Assembly: GCA_002170165.1 (NCBI GenBank) | Contig: NHFY01000062.1 | Location: forward strand, 69,670 to 133,669 | DNA from: Flavobacteriales bacterium TMED123 | GTDB taxonomy: Bacteria > Bacteroidota > Bacteroidia > Flavobacteriales > BACL11 | Length of the DNA stretch: 64,000 bases | Direction: 5' to 3' | Part shown: in pieces, positions 38,730 through 48,040 of the stretch | Layout: every line of letters begins with the position of its first letter | Position numbering within the stretch: position 1 is the first letter of the stretch | Notes under the pieces: model-generated | What the model saw: the letters and a program-made list of their open reading frames with translations, nothing else | Database searches by the model: none | What the model was told of the DNA's origin: nothing | Translations under genes and position numbers: made by a program

Positions 38730-39989
38730 TTAAAGATTGAAAGCAGCTTTCACTTCAGCTTGGCAATCTAATTTTTCCCAAGTAAAAGTTTCTACTGTTT
38801 GTGTTTTCCACTCTCCATCAATCCAAAATTTTACTGATTTTTCTTCTGAATTTCTTCCCATATGTCCGTAAGCTGCAGTTTCAGAATAAATGGGCTTTTT
38901 AAGTTTTAGTCTGCTGATGATAGAAGCTGGTTTGAGATTAAAGCAGGGCATATTTTTAACCGTTTCTGCGATCATGCTATCTGACATATCTACTCTTGCA
39001 GTTCCATAAGTATCTACAAAAACACCCATTGGTTCAGCTACACCAATTGCATAACTTACTTGTACAAGTAACCTGTCACACAGGCCAGCAGCTACTAAAT
39101 TTTTAGCAATATGACGAGTGGCATAGGCAGCAGAGCGGTCTACTTTGGATGGGTCTTTCCCAGAAAAAGCACCTCCACCATGCGCTCCTTTTCCACCATA
39201 AGTATCTACAATAATTTTTCTTCCTGTTAGCCCTGTGTCTCCATGAGGCCCTCCTATTACAAATTTCCCTGTCGGATTTACATGGTATTTTTCTGATGCA
39301 AACAAAGCGTTATTTGTAGCTGAAAGCTGTGCTTTAATCCTTGGTATTAAGATCTCTTTTACGTCTTTTTCAATTTGCTTTTGCATAGCATCTTCAGTGT
39401 CAAAATCATCATGCTGAGTGGAAACTACAATATCGGTAATGCTTTTAGGCGTATGATCGTCATTGTACTCCAGAGTCACTTGTGATTTTGAATCTGGACG
39501 CAAATAACTCATCTGTTTTCCTTCTCTTCTTATAGCGGCAAGTTCAATTAAAATTTTATGCGATATATCTAGAGCTAAGGGCATCAAGTTTTCTGTTTCG
39601 TTCGTGGCATAACCAAACATCATTCCTTGATCTCCAGCTCCTTGTTCCTGATGCAAACCTTCTCCTTCCACTACACCTTGTCGTATATCTGCACTTTGCT
39701 CATGTATTGCAGAAATCACTCCACAACTATCGGCGTCAAATTGGTACTCTGATTTGGTGTAGCCAATTTTACGAATCACTTCTCTTGCTACTTTTTGTAC
39801 ATCTACATATCCTTCTGTCTTTACCTCTCCACTTAGCACAGTTAATCCTGTAGTAACTAAGGTTTCACAAGCCACCTTAGAGTTAGGGTCTTGTGCCAGA
39901 AAGTTGTCTAATAATGCGTCTGAAATTTGATCAGCTACTTTGTCAGGATGTCCTTCCGAAACAGATTCTGATGTGAAATAATATGCCAT
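38730..39989 (-). CDS. metK: S-adenosylmethionine synthetase
   Basis: Makes SAM from methionine and ATP, 419 residues. Family motifs: [17 protein letters not shown] at the N-terminus with the catalytic His, [12 protein letters not shown], the phosphate loop [18 protein letters not shown], and the C-terminal YGHMGR region. The frame stays open 40 codons further upstream, but ATG 39989 gives the canonical N-terminus, and the extension lies in the 5' leader downstream of a good promoter. It is divergent from metH, which recycles homocysteine to methionine. Confidence 0.97.
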   Translation of the reverse strand: MAYYFTSESVSEGHPDKVADQISDALLDNFLAQDPNSKVACETLVTTGLTVLSGEVKTEGYVDVQKVAREVIRKIGYTKSEYQFDADSCGVISAIHEQSADIRQGVVEGEGLHQEQGAGDQGMMFGYATNETENLMPLALDISHKILIELAAIRREGKQMSYLRPDSKSQVTLEYNDDHTPKSITDIVVSTQHDDFDTEDAMQKQIEKDVKEILIPRIKAQLSATNNALFASEKYHVNPTGKFVIGGPHGDTGLTGRKIIVDTYGGKGAHGGGAFSGKDPSKVDRSAAYATRHIAKNLVAAGLCDRLLVQVSYAIGVAEPMGVFVDTYGTARVDMSDSMIAETVKNMPCFNLKPASIISRLKLKKPIYSETAAYGHMGRNSEEKSVKFWIDGEWKTQTVETFTWEKLDCQAEVKAAFNL

Positions 39990-40039
39990 CTTCTTTTTTT
40001 TAATCGTTAATATAATTGGAAGATTTGGCGAAAATGAGC

Positions 40040-40061
40040 TAAAAGAACACTGTTTTAGCAT
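40040..40061 (-). other. Hairpin in the metK leader
   Basis: GCTAAAA-CAGTGTTC-TTTTAGC on the minus strand, a 7-bp stem in the approximately 110-base untranslated leader. It is not followed by a T-run, and no SAM aptamer is recognisable on this side. Confidence 0.4.
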
Positions 40062-40106
40062 TTTTTTTAGTGGTTGCAATAGGCCAAATCTTTCCACTTG
40101 GGTGGG

Positions 40107-40136
40107 CAAATTTATAAAAATTTATAAACAAACAAA
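40107..40136 (-). promoter_or_regulatory. metK promoter
   Basis: Minus-strand -33 TTTG (40136-40133), 18-base spacer, then -7 TAAATTTG (40114-40107), an exact match to both Bacteroidota elements. Its -33 forms half of the palindrome CAAATTTG (40133-40140) shared with the metH promoter. Confidence 0.75.
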
Positions 40137-40168
40137 TTTGGCAGTTAAAAAAAAATGACGTTAATTTG
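40137..40168 (+). promoter_or_regulatory. metH promoter
   Basis: -33 TTTG (40137-40140), 20-base spacer, -7-like TTAATTTG (40161-40168; one mismatch). The expected start of transcription, about 40173, is the first base of the riboswitch P1 stem. Confidence 0.7.
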
Positions 40169-40172
40169 CATC

Positions 40173-40312
40173 AGACTTATCAAGAAAGACGGAGGGACGG
40201 GCCCTTTGATGTCTTGGCAACCCTGAAAAGCAGGGTGCTAATTCCCACTCCAAAATTTGGAGGAAGATGAGCGAAATCCACAAAATTTCCCCACATCTTT
40301 TTTGCTAAGTCT
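40173..40312 (+). promoter_or_regulatory. SAM-I (S-box) riboswitch controlling metH
   Basis: Contains the conserved SAM-I core: CTTATCAAGA, GGAGGGACGGGCCC, TTGGCAACC, then CAGGGTGCTAATTCC. P1 closes perfectly between AGACTTA (40173-40179) and TAAGTCT (40306-40312). The P1 3' strand ends only 14 bases before the metH ATG and no terminator hairpin follows, so control is more likely at translation initiation. Binding of SAM would be expected to turn metH off. Confidence 0.9.
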
Positions 40313-40326
40313 TGTAAAAGCAAACA

Positions 40327-43300
40327 ATGAGCAAGACAATCGATAATATATTATCAGAACGCATCTTGGTTTTAGATGGCGCTATGGGGACCATGATCCA
40401 AAGATATGGTTTAACGGAAGCAGATTTTAGGGGAGAGGTATTCAAAAATCATCCTTGCGATTTGAAAGGGAATAACGATTTGCTTTCCATAACGTGTCCA
40501 GATATCATTAAAGATATTCATAAAGAGTATTTAGATGCTGGAGCAGATATTATTGAAACTAATACCTTTAGTAGTACTTCTATTGCGCAAGCAGATTATC
40601 AATTAGAGCATTCAGTATACCAATTGAATTACCAATCCGCTAAAATTGCGAAAGAAGTAGCTCTTTCTTGCACTACTTTCGATAAACCCAGATTTGTAGC
40701 AGGAGCAATTGGTCCTACAAACAGAACAGCATCTATTTCTCCAGATGTAGAAAATCCTGCATTCAGGCACATCACTTTTGATCAGTTAAAGTCGGCATAT
40801 GCAGAGCAAGTACAGGGGCTTGTTGATGGAGGTACTGATCTATTACTCGTAGAAACCGTTTTTGACACCTTAAATTGTAAAGCTGCTCTCTTTGCTATAG
40901 AAGAAGTATTTGAAGAAAAAGGTATACGTTTACCTATTTTAGTTTCGGGAACAATTACAGACGAAAGTGGCAGAACACTTTCTGGACAAACAGCAGAGGC
41001 ATTTTTGAATTCTATTTCGCATATCCCTTTGCTAAGTGTTGGTTTTAATTGTGCTTTGGGTACAAAAGCCATGCGTCCTTATGTACAGGAATTGGCAAAA
41101 AAAGCGCCATTTAATGTGAGTGCTTATCCTAATGCAGGGCTACCTAATGAAATGGGAGAGTATGATGAAAGTCCAGAGGCAATGGGTGCTCAATTAGAAG
41201 ATTTCATGCAAAGTGCTTTGGTTAATATAGTGGGGGGTTGCTGTGGGACAACTCCCCAGCACATTGCTGAATTTGCGCGACTAGCCACAAAATATACCCC
41301 CAGAAAAAAGCCTGATATTGCTAAAGCTATGCGATTAAGTGGTTTGGAAGCTGTTAGCATTACCCAAGCAAGTAATTTTGCTAATATAGGAGAGCGTACC
41401 AATGTAATGGGCTCTTTAAAATTTAAAAGACTCATAAAAGAAGAGCAGTTTGAAGAGGCTTTAGAGGTGGCACTTCATCAAGTAGAAGGAGGGGCGCAAG
41501 CCATAGATATAAATATGGATGATGGGATGTTAGATGGACAAGAATGCATGACACATTTTTTAAATTTAATTGCTTCGGATCCTGATATTTCTAAAGTGCC
41601 CATCATGATAGATTCTTCCAAATGGCATATTGTTGAAGCAGGACTTAAATGTATACAAGGCAAGGGAATTGTCAATTCTATTTCCTTAAAAGAAGGAGAA
41701 GAAGTTTTTAAAGCTCAAGCAAAAGCAATTATGCGATATGGTGCTGCTGTGGTGGTTATGGCATTTGATGAAAAAGGGCAGGCGGTTGAGTATGCTGATA
41801 AAATTCGTATTTGTGAAAGAGCTTATAATATATTGCTCAATGATGTTGGTTTTGCTGCTGAGGATATCATTTTCGATCCAAACATACTCACAGTTGCTAC
41901 AGGAATTCAGGAGCACAACAACTATGCTGTGGATTTTTTTAAAGCTACTAAATGGATAAAAGAAAACCTACCTCATGCCAAAGTGAGTGGAGGTGTGAGT
42001 AATGTTTCCTTTTCTTTCAGAGGTAATAATATAGTGCGTGAAGCCATGCACTCCGCCTTTTTATATCATGCCATAAATCATGGTTTGGATATGGGTATTG
42101 TAAATGCTGGAATGATTGAAGTCTATGAAGATATCCCCACAGATTTACTGAAAGCTGTAGAGGATGTACTTTTAAATTCTGATGATGGCGCTACTGAGCG
42201 TTTGGTCGATTTAGCAGAAAACATTAAAGGTGAAGGGAAACAAAGGGCTGAGGATTTATCTTGGAGAGAACAATCTGTTGAACAGAGGCTTTCGCATGCC
42301 CTAGTAAAAGGAATAGTAGCCTATATAGAAGAAGATGTAGAGGAAGCACGTCAAAAAATTGATAAACCTATAGAAGTAATTGAAGGACCACTAATGGATG
42401 GGATGGGAGTAGTAGGAGAGCTTTTTGGTGCTGGAAAAATGTTTTTACCTCAAGTGGTAAAATCAGCAAGGGTAATGAAGAAAGCAGTTGCCATACTCAC
42501 TCCTTACATAGAGCAAGAGAAAGCTGCAGGCTCTTCAGCTGGAAAAGTGCTATTAGCCACTGTAAAAGGAGATGTGCATGACATTGGTAAGAATATCTTA
42601 GGAGTGGTTTTGGGTTGTAATAATTATGAAATTATTGATTTGGGCGTAATGGTTCCTGCTGATAAAATTTTGGAAGAAGCCAAAAAGAATCAGGTAGATG
42701 TAATTGGCTTGAGCGGCTTAATAACCCCTTCTTTAGATGAAATGATTCATGTGGCCAAAGAAATGCAAAGGAATGATTTTCAACTCCCACTAATGATTGG
42801 CGGGGCTACTACTTCCAAAATTCATACGGCTGTAAAAATTGATGAGCATTACAACAACAATACAGTGGTACATGTACTGGATGCCTCCAAAGCAGTTGGC
42901 GTCACTAACAAATTGATTGGTAGTAATCATCAAGATTTTCAAGCTAAAGTTACTGATGAGTATAACGCAATAAAATCGAATTATTTAAGTAGAAAATCAG
43001 CTAAAGAATACTTGAGTATAAAGGACGCAAGAGCTAACAACTTGCAAAGTAATTGGCAAGAAATGGAAATCAAAAAGCCAAATCAGTTAGGAGTGCAAGT
43101 TTTTGATGAGGTTGATCTTGCCATTATTCGAGAATATATTGACTGGACACCCTTCTTTTTTACTTGGGAAATGCGCAAGAAATATCCTGCTATTTTAGAA
43201 GATGCAAAATTTGGAGAGCAAGCCAAGCAGCTTTTTGATGATGCCAATAAAATGTTAGACGATATCATAGACAACAAGTGGTTGCAGGCAAAAGCAGTAA

Positions 43301-43959
43301 TAGGTCTTTGGCAAGCTAACTCAGATGAAGATGATGTACATCTTTATGCAGATAGTGAAGACCTAGCTACTTTTAATTTCCTGCGCCAGCAATCCAAAAG
43401 GTCCAAAAACAATAGGAGTTTGGCTGATTTTGTAGCGCCACAATCCTCAGGAAAGCAGGATTATATGGGTGCCTTTTTGTGCACAGCAGGTTTAGGTATA
43501 GAAAAACAATTGGCTCATTATGAGCAAGAAAGCGATGATTATAACAGTATTATGCTCAAAGCATTGGCTGACAGATTAGCAGAAGCCTTAACTGAATACA
43601 TGCATGAAAGAATCAGAAAAGAAATATGGGGTTATGCAGCTGATGAAGCTTTTGCTAATGAAGATTTAATTGCAGAAAAGTACAAAGGCATCCGCCCAGC
43701 CCCTGGTTATACAGCATGCCCAGACCATACAGAAAAGCAAAAGATATTCAGCCTTTTAGATGCAGCAAAAATTGGTGCAAAGCTCACAGAAAATATGGCT
43801 ATGTATCCTAATGCTACTGTAAGCGGTTACTATTTTGCACATCCTGAAGCTAAGTATTTTAGTGTCGGGAAAGTGCAGGATGATCAGATAAAAGATTATG
43901 CAAAAAGAAAAAATCAAAGTATAGCAGAAACCGAAAAATGGCTCCTCTCTAATATTTAA
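40327..43959 (+). CDS. metH: Cobalamin-dependent methionine synthase
   Basis: Full-length 1210-residue MetH. Homocysteine-binding domain with Zn cysteines ([19 protein letters not shown]), pterin domain ([11 protein letters not shown]), B12-binding domain with [12 protein letters not shown] whose His ligates cobalt, and the C-terminal SAM-dependent reactivation domain ([14 protein letters not shown]). It methylates homocysteine from 5-methyl-THF. Controlled by the SAM-I riboswitch just upstream. metF follows 9 bases later and supplies its methyl donor. Confidence 0.98.
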   Translation: MSKTIDNILSERILVLDGAMGTMIQRYGLTEADFRGEVFKNHPCDLKGNNDLLSITCPDIIKDIHKEYLDAGADIIETNTFSSTSIAQADYQLEHSVYQLNYQSAKIAKEVALSCTTFDKPRFVAGAIGPTNRTASISPDVENPAFRHITFDQLKSAYAEQVQGLVDGGTDLLLVETVFDTLNCKAALFAIEEVFEEKGIRLPILVSGTITDESGRTLSGQTAEAFLNSISHIPLLSVGFNCALGTKAMRPYVQELAKKAPFNVSAYPNAGLPNEMGEYDESPEAMGAQLEDFMQSALVNIVGGCCGTTPQHIAEFARLATKYTPRKKPDIAKAMRLSGLEAVSITQASNFANIGERTNVMGSLKFKRLIKEEQFEEALEVALHQVEGGAQAIDINMDDGMLDGQECMTHFLNLIASDPDISKVPIMIDSSKWHIVEAGLKCIQGKGIVNSISLKEGEEVFKAQAKAIMRYGAAVVVMAFDEKGQAVEYADKIRICERAYNILLNDVGFAAEDIIFDPNILTVATGIQEHNNYAVDFFKATKWIKENLPHAKVSGGVSNVSFSFRGNNIVREAMHSAFLYHAINHGLDMGIVNAGMIEVYEDIPTDLLKAVEDVLLNSDDGATERLVDLAENIKGEGKQRAEDLSWREQSVEQRLSHALVKGIVAYIEEDVEEARQKIDKPIEVIEGPLMDGMGVVGELFGAGKMFLPQVVKSARVMKKAVAILTPYIEQEKAAGSSAGKVLLATVKGDVHDIGKNILGVVLGCNNYEIIDLGVMVPADKILEEAKKNQVDVIGLSGLITPSLDEMIHVAKEMQRNDFQLPLMIGGATTSKIHTAVKIDEHYNNNTVVHVLDASKAVGVTNKLIGSNHQDFQAKVTDEYNAIKSNYLSRKSAKEYLSIKDARANNLQSNWQEMEIKKPNQLGVQVFDEVDLAIIREYIDWTPFFFTWEMRKKYPAILEDAKFGEQAKQLFDDANKMLDDIIDNKWLQAKAVIGLWQANSDEDDVHLYADSEDLATFNFLRQQSKRSKNNRSLADFVAPQSSGKQDYMGAFLCTAGLGIEKQLAHYEQESDDYNSIMLKALADRLAEALTEYMHERIRKEIWGYAADEAFANEDLIAEKYKGIRPAPGYTACPDHTEKQKIFSLLDAAKIGAKLTENMAMYPNATVSGYYFAHPEAKYFSVGKVQDDQIKDYAKRKNQSIAETEKWLLSNI

Positions 43960-43968
43960 AACAAGATT

Positions 43969-44922
43969 ATGAAAGTGACAGAACATATTATTCAAACAAA
44001 AAAAACTTTATTCTCCTTTGAGATTTTACCTCCTCTAAAAGGGAAAAGTATACAATCTATTTATGATTCTTTAGACCCACTTATGGAGTTTAAACCTCCT
44101 TTTGTAGATGTAACTTATCATAGAGAGGAGTATGTTTATAAGAAAAGAAAAGATTACTTACTAGAAAGGTATGCAGTACGCAAGCGCCCTGGAACAGTTG
44201 GGATTTGTGCTGCCATCATGAATAAATATCAAGTAGATACGGTTCCGCATATTATTTGTGGAGGATTCAATAAAGAGGAAACAGAAAATGCCTTAATCGA
44301 TTTAGATTTTTTAGGAGTAGATAATGTGTTGGTGCTAAGAGGAGACCCTATAAAATCAGAAACTTATTTTACACCAGAAGAAGGAGGTCATAGTTATGCA
44401 TCCGAATTGCTGCATCAAGTAGACAATATGAATAAAGGTATTTATTTAGATGAAGACTTGAAAAACTCTTCCCCTACCAATTTTTGTGTAGGAGTTGCGG
44501 GCTATCCGGAAAAACATTTTGAAGCGCCCAATATTCGTTCTGATTTACATTTTTTGAAAAAGAAAGTAGAAGCAGGAGCTGACTATATTGTTACCCAAAT
44601 GTTTTTTGATAATCAGCAGTATTTTGATTTTGTTGCGCTTTGCCGAGACAATGATATCAATGTACCTATTATACCAGGCCTAAAACCTCTTGCTACCCAA
44701 AAACAGTTGACCTTATTACCTCAAAGGTTTCATTTGAATGTTCCTAATCCGCTAGTAGACGAGGTGCTTAAATGTAAAAGTAATGATGAGGTTCGTCAAG
44801 TTGGTGTTGAGTGGGGAAAGCAACAAGTAAAAGAGTTGATTGAATTTGGTGCCCCATGCATTCATTTTTACACTATGGGGAAATCGGATAATGTACAGCA
44901 GATAGTAGGTAGCTTTGTTTAG
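43969..44922 (+). CDS. metF: 5,10-methylenetetrahydrofolate reductase
   Basis: FAD-dependent TIM-barrel enzyme, 317 residues, producing 5-methyl-THF for MetH. Recognised by FSFEILPPLKGKSIQ, DVTYH, NVLVLRGDP, YPEKHFEA, the Gln/Phe-rich FDNQQYFDFV, and IIPGLKPL. Directly downstream of metH, so it probably shares the riboswitch-controlled message. Its last 4 bases overlap the end of the converging ATPase gene. Confidence 0.96.
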   Translation: MKVTEHIIQTKKTLFSFEILPPLKGKSIQSIYDSLDPLMEFKPPFVDVTYHREEYVYKKRKDYLLERYAVRKRPGTVGICAAIMNKYQVDTVPHIICGGFNKEETENALIDLDFLGVDNVLVLRGDPIKSETYFTPEEGGHSYASELLHQVDNMNKGIYLDEDLKNSSPTNFCVGVAGYPEKHFEAPNIRSDLHFLKKKVEAGADYIVTQMFFDNQQYFDFVALCRDNDINVPIIPGLKPLATQKQLTLLPQRFHLNVPNPLVDEVLKCKSNDEVRQVGVEWGKQQVKELIEFGAPCIHFYTMGKSDNVQQIVGSFV

Positions 44923-45620
44923 GTAGTTAGCTTTCTGAAATGTTCTTCTAAGTTAATCTTGTTGTGCTGCAAATCAGTAATGAGCCTATCATCTACAATC
45001 TTTCCATTATTGATGATAAGTATGCGATTACACATTTTATCCACCTCTTGCATGATGTGTGTTGAAAGCAAAACGGTTTTATCTTTGCCTACCTCTTTTA
45101 TCAAGTTCCGGATTTCTACTAATTGATTGGGGTCTAATCCAGTAGTGGGCTCATCCAGAATTAAGATTTCGGGATTATGAATAAGGGCTGCAGCCAAGCC
45201 GACTCTTTGTCTGTATCCTTTAGAAAGCGCATCAATTTTTTTGTGTTGTTCAGCACTTAGGCCAGTTTGTGTAATCACCTCCTCAACCCTTTTAACGATA
45301 TTCTCAATATCGTAAATACGTCCCAAAAAAGTCAGATATTCCTTAATGTACATATCGGTATAGAGTGGATTGTTTTCTGGTAAATAGCCAATTTTTTCTT
45401 TTACCGCTAACGGGTTTTCAATAGTGTCCAAATCACACACTTTTAGCGTTCCACTATCTTGAGAGAAATAGCAACAGATAATTTTTATTAGTGTAGATTT
45501 TCCTGCTCCATTAGGGCCTAAAAATCCAATAATTTCTCCTTTTTTTATGCTAAAAGAAACTTCAGAAAGCGCTTGCTGTGTGCCGTAAAACTTATTGATT
45601 TTTTCTATTTTAATAGACAT
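44919..45620 (-). CDS. GldA-like ABC transporter ATPase
   Basis: A single ABC ATPase domain: Walker A GPNGAGKST (residues about 35-43), signature LSKGYRQRVGLA, Walker B LILDEPTTGLDP, switch STHIMQEV. The sequence from FLGPNGAGKST onward resembles GldA, the ATPase of the gliding-associated GldAFG transporter, but GldA is about 300 residues and this ends at 233, lacking the C-terminal domain. No permease gene (gldF/gldG) is adjacent, so the partner must lie elsewhere. It converges on metF with a 4-base overlap. Could also be a general ABC-2 exporter ATPase. Confidence 0.8.
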   Translation of the reverse strand: MSIKIEKINKFYGTQQALSEVSFSIKKGEIIGFLGPNGAGKSTLIKIICCYFSQDSGTLKVCDLDTIENPLAVKEKIGYLPENNPLYTDMYIKEYLTFLGRIYDIENIVKRVEEVITQTGLSAEQHKKIDALSKGYRQRVGLAAALIHNPEILILDEPTTGLDPNQLVEIRNLIKEVGKDKTVLLSTHIMQEVDKMCNRILIINNGKIVDDRLITDLQHNKINLEEHFRKLTT

Positions 45621-45624
45621 TAGG

Positions 45625-45632
45625 CAAAGATA
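45625..45632 (-). promoter_or_regulatory. -7 element of the GldA-like gene, leaderless layout
   Basis: Minus-strand TATCTTTG, exact TAnnTTTG, ends 4 bases before the ATG at 45620. Confidence 0.6.
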
Positions 45633-45656
45633 AAAATAGAAAGTGGTTTACTTAAA

Positions 45657-45706
45657 AATTATTCTCTTTTCTGCTTTTGCATTTTTAAATGTAAAATAGA
45701 AGGGTG
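45657..45706 (+). repeat. Hairpin direct repeat, left copy
   Basis: About 50 bases beginning AATTATTCTCTTTTCT and matching 46610-46660 in the same orientation. It can fold into a long hairpin centred on CATTT / AAATG. It lies between the divergent GldA-like and sulfotransferase genes. Confidence 0.7.
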
Positions 45707-45755
45707 TTTTTTTCAATTTAGAAAGAGAAAAAAGAACCCATATTTTAATATTTAC

Positions 45756-45788
45756 TTTGGTTCTATTCTGATTATTATCATAATTTTG
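45756..45788 (+). promoter_or_regulatory. Promoter of the lone sulfotransferase, leaderless layout
   Basis: -33 TTTG (45756-45759), 21-base spacer, -7 TAATTTTG (45781-45788), ending 4 bases before ATG 45793. One of the clearest full promoters in the window. Confidence 0.75.
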
Positions 45789-45792
45789 CAGC

Positions 45793-46608
45793 ATGAAATT
45801 ACACACCTCTCCAAGATGGTACCTGCATCTTAGTTATTATCGAGCATTAAAATTTAGTAGGTTTTTTACAAATAATCTTTTTGGAAGAGAAAAACATATT
45901 TTTCTATTTATTTTAACACCACCATTTTGTGGTTCAACATTACTGAATCAGATTTTATCTACTTCCAATAATTTGAGTTGCAATAATCATTTAGGAGTTA
46001 GAGAAGGTCAGTTGCTTCCGGAACTTAAAGATATGATGTTTTACAATAAAGGTTGGCATAATGATGTAAATTATGACTGGCCATTTATCAAAAAAACTTG
46101 GATGAAGTATTGGGATCAAAGAAAAGCGATTTTAATGGATAAGAGTAATACAAATATAATGCGTGTAGCTAAAATAAAAGAGGTATTTGATAATGCTATT
46201 TTTTTGGCAATGGTAAGAAACCCTTATGCGCATGCGGAAGGTATAATGAGAAGAAATGGCGCTACACCTGAATATGCAGCAAATTTTGCAATAAAATGTT
46301 TGAGATACCAAAAAGAAAACAAGTTATCTGAAAAAGAAAATATATTATTTATTTCTTACGAGAACTTGTGTGATAGTACAGAGCAAGTCATAAAAAACAT
46401 TAACAGTTTTATTCCTGAACTTGGGAAGGTTAATGCTGAATTAGAGTTCTCGGCTCACAATTTTAAGACAGAAGGAAAAATGAAGATACAGAACCTTAAT
46501 GATGAAAAAATTAAGAAACTAAGTAAAAAAGATATAGGTATTATCAATACCTTCTTTAAGAAAGAAGAAGAATTGTTACAGTTTTTTGACTATTCAATTA
46601 TTGAATAA
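45793..46608 (+). CDS. Sulfotransferase-family protein
   Basis: A 271-residue protein with a sulfotransferase-type nucleotide loop (IFLFILTPPFCGSTLLNQIL, about 36-55) and AMVRNPYAHAEGIMRRNG in place of the 3'-phosphate motif. The Lys common in the PAPS loop of many members is absent here (TPPFCGST). It is distinct from the polysaccharide-locus sulfotransferase. It is a single-gene unit with its own promoter, bracketed by two copies of a hairpin repeat, so it may be an inserted cassette. Substrate unknown. Confidence 0.75.
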   Translation: MKLHTSPRWYLHLSYYRALKFSRFFTNNLFGREKHIFLFILTPPFCGSTLLNQILSTSNNLSCNNHLGVREGQLLPELKDMMFYNKGWHNDVNYDWPFIKKTWMKYWDQRKAILMDKSNTNIMRVAKIKEVFDNAIFLAMVRNPYAHAEGIMRRNGATPEYAANFAIKCLRYQKENKLSEKENILFISYENLCDSTEQVIKNINSFIPELGKVNAELEFSAHNFKTEGKMKIQNLNDEKIKKLSKKDIGIINTFFKKEEELLQFFDYSIIE

Positions 46609-46609
46609 T

Positions 46610-46660
46610 AATTATTCTCTTTTCTACTTTTTCATTTTCATAAATGTAAAGTAGAGGGGA
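46610..46660 (+). repeat. Hairpin direct repeat, right copy
   Basis: About 51 bases matching the left copy. Folds as TCTACTTT-TT-CATTT-TCAT-AAATG-T-AAAGTAGA with further G:U pairs outside. Starts 2 bases after the sulfotransferase stop and may also end its transcript. Confidence 0.7.
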
Positions 46661-46664
46661 ATTG

Positions 46665-46672
46665 TATATTTG
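46665..46672 (+). promoter_or_regulatory. -7 element of rsgA, leaderless layout
   Basis: TATATTTG, exact TAnnTTTG, ends 4 bases before ATG 46677. Confidence 0.6.
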
Positions 46673-46676
46673 CCCT

Positions 46677-47591
46677 ATGCTAGCAGTAGTGATAAAATCC
46701 ACAGGTAGTTGGTATACCGTAAAAACAACAAAGGGGCAAGTGTTGGATTGCAGAATAAAAGGAAAATTTCGCATTAAAGGTATTAAAAGTACTAATCCTA
46801 TTGTGGTAGGGGATTTGGTTAGCATTGAGCTAGAAGGAGAAAGTTGGCTGATTACAACCTTAGAAGAGCGTAAAAATTTTATTGTTCGTAAATCCGTAAA
46901 CTTAAGTAAGCAAATCCACATTATTGCTTCCAATGTTGATCAGGCAATATTAATGGTAACCATTCAAAGCCCTATTACCACTACTGGATTTATCGATCGT
47001 TTTTTAGCAGCTGCTCAATCCTATGGTATACAGCTGCTTATCATCTTCAACAAACTAGATATTTACAATAAAGAGATGATGCAGAAACAACAAGAGTTGC
47101 ACAAGTTGTATGAGAAAATCGGCTACTCTTGCATTGCAATTTCTGTATTGCATGACAATCTGGATGCTGTAAAAGGAGCAATGAAAAATAAAGTAAATGT
47201 AATTGCTGGGCATTCTGGAGTGGGCAAATCAACCCTTATCAATAAGCTACAGCCTGGATTGAATTTGGCTACTAAAACCATTTCAGAAATTCATAAGCAA
47301 GGTCAGCATACTACTACTTTCTCTGAGATGTATGAGCTTGATTTTGGCGCTTGGATCATTGATACTCCTGGAATAAGAGGTTTCGGACTGGTCGAAATTA
47401 AAAAGAAAGAGTTAGGGGATTATTTCAAAGAATTCTTAGCTCTAAAACAGAAGTGTAAATTCCATAATTGCATACATGTAAATGAGCCAGATTGTGCCAT
47501 AAAAGAGGGGTTAAGAAAAGGTAGTATTGCAGAAAGCAGGTTTGCTAGTTATTTAAGTATGTTAGAAGAAGAAACAACTTACAGAATATGA
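46677..47591 (+). CDS. rsgA: Ribosome small-subunit GTPase RsgA
   Basis: Circularly permuted GTPase for late 30S maturation, 304 residues. An OB-fold N-terminus is followed by G4 NKLD, then G1 GHSGVGKSTLINKL and G3 DTPGIRGFGL, the permuted order that defines the family. The C-terminal zinc knuckle is CKFHNCIHVNEPDC. ATG 46677 is preferred over an ATG five codons upstream because the -7 element overlaps that region. Its end overlaps dtd by 4 bases. Confidence 0.95.
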   Translation: MLAVVIKSTGSWYTVKTTKGQVLDCRIKGKFRIKGIKSTNPIVVGDLVSIELEGESWLITTLEERKNFIVRKSVNLSKQIHIIASNVDQAILMVTIQSPITTTGFIDRFLAAAQSYGIQLLIIFNKLDIYNKEMMQKQQELHKLYEKIGYSCIAISVLHDNLDAVKGAMKNKVNVIAGHSGVGKSTLINKLQPGLNLATKTISEIHKQGQHTTTFSEMYELDFGAWIIDTPGIRGFGLVEIKKKELGDYFKEFLALKQKCKFHNCIHVNEPDCAIKEGLRKGSIAESRFASYLSMLEEETTYRI

Positions 47592-48040
47592 GAGCAGTAA
47601 TACAAAGAGTAAGTGAGGCTTCAGTTCAGATAGAAAATCAGCAAGTTGCGACAATTAAAAGAGGGCTTTTAATTTTATTAGGCATTGAATTAGAAGACAC
47701 TCTAGAAGATGTAAAATGGTTGTCTAATAAAATTACTCAACTCCGTATTTTTTCCGATGATGAAGGGAAAATGAATAAGTCTGTCGTAGAAGCAGATGGA
47801 AGTGCTATTGTAGTAAGTCAGTTTACCCTTCATGCAAAAACTAAAAAAGGAAACAGACCCTCTTATGTAAAAGCAGCAAGACCAGAAAAAGCTTTTTCTT
47901 TATATGAGAAATTTAAAAAGGGTCTTTCTGATGGAATTGGCAAAAAAGTACAATCCGGAGAATTTGGCGCAGAGATGCAAGTCTCTCTTGTAAATGATGG
48001 CCCTGTCACTATATTAATTGACACCAAAAATAAGGAATAA
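47588..48040 (+). CDS. dtd: D-aminoacyl-tRNA deacylase
   Basis: A 150-residue homodimeric editing enzyme that removes D-amino acids (and Gly from tRNA-Ala). Shows MRAVIQRVSEASV at the start, VSQFTL in the catalytic region, and the cross-subunit Gly-cis-Pro motif NDGPVTI near the end. It is translationally coupled to rsgA through an ATGA overlap. Its stop is immediately adjacent to that of the converging lipoprotein gene. Confidence 0.96.
   Translation: MRAVIQRVSEASVQIENQQVATIKRGLLILLGIELEDTLEDVKWLSNKITQLRIFSDDEGKMNKSVVEADGSAIVVSQFTLHAKTKKGNRPSYVKAARPEKAFSLYEKFKKGLSDGIGKKVQSGEFGAEMQVSLVNDGPVTILIDTKNKE

Noticed and set aside
39990-40109. 40-codon N-terminal extension of MetK
   Set aside because: It lies in the metK leader after a good promoter, and MetK proteins start at the [17 protein letters not shown] sequence; no coding support for the extension.
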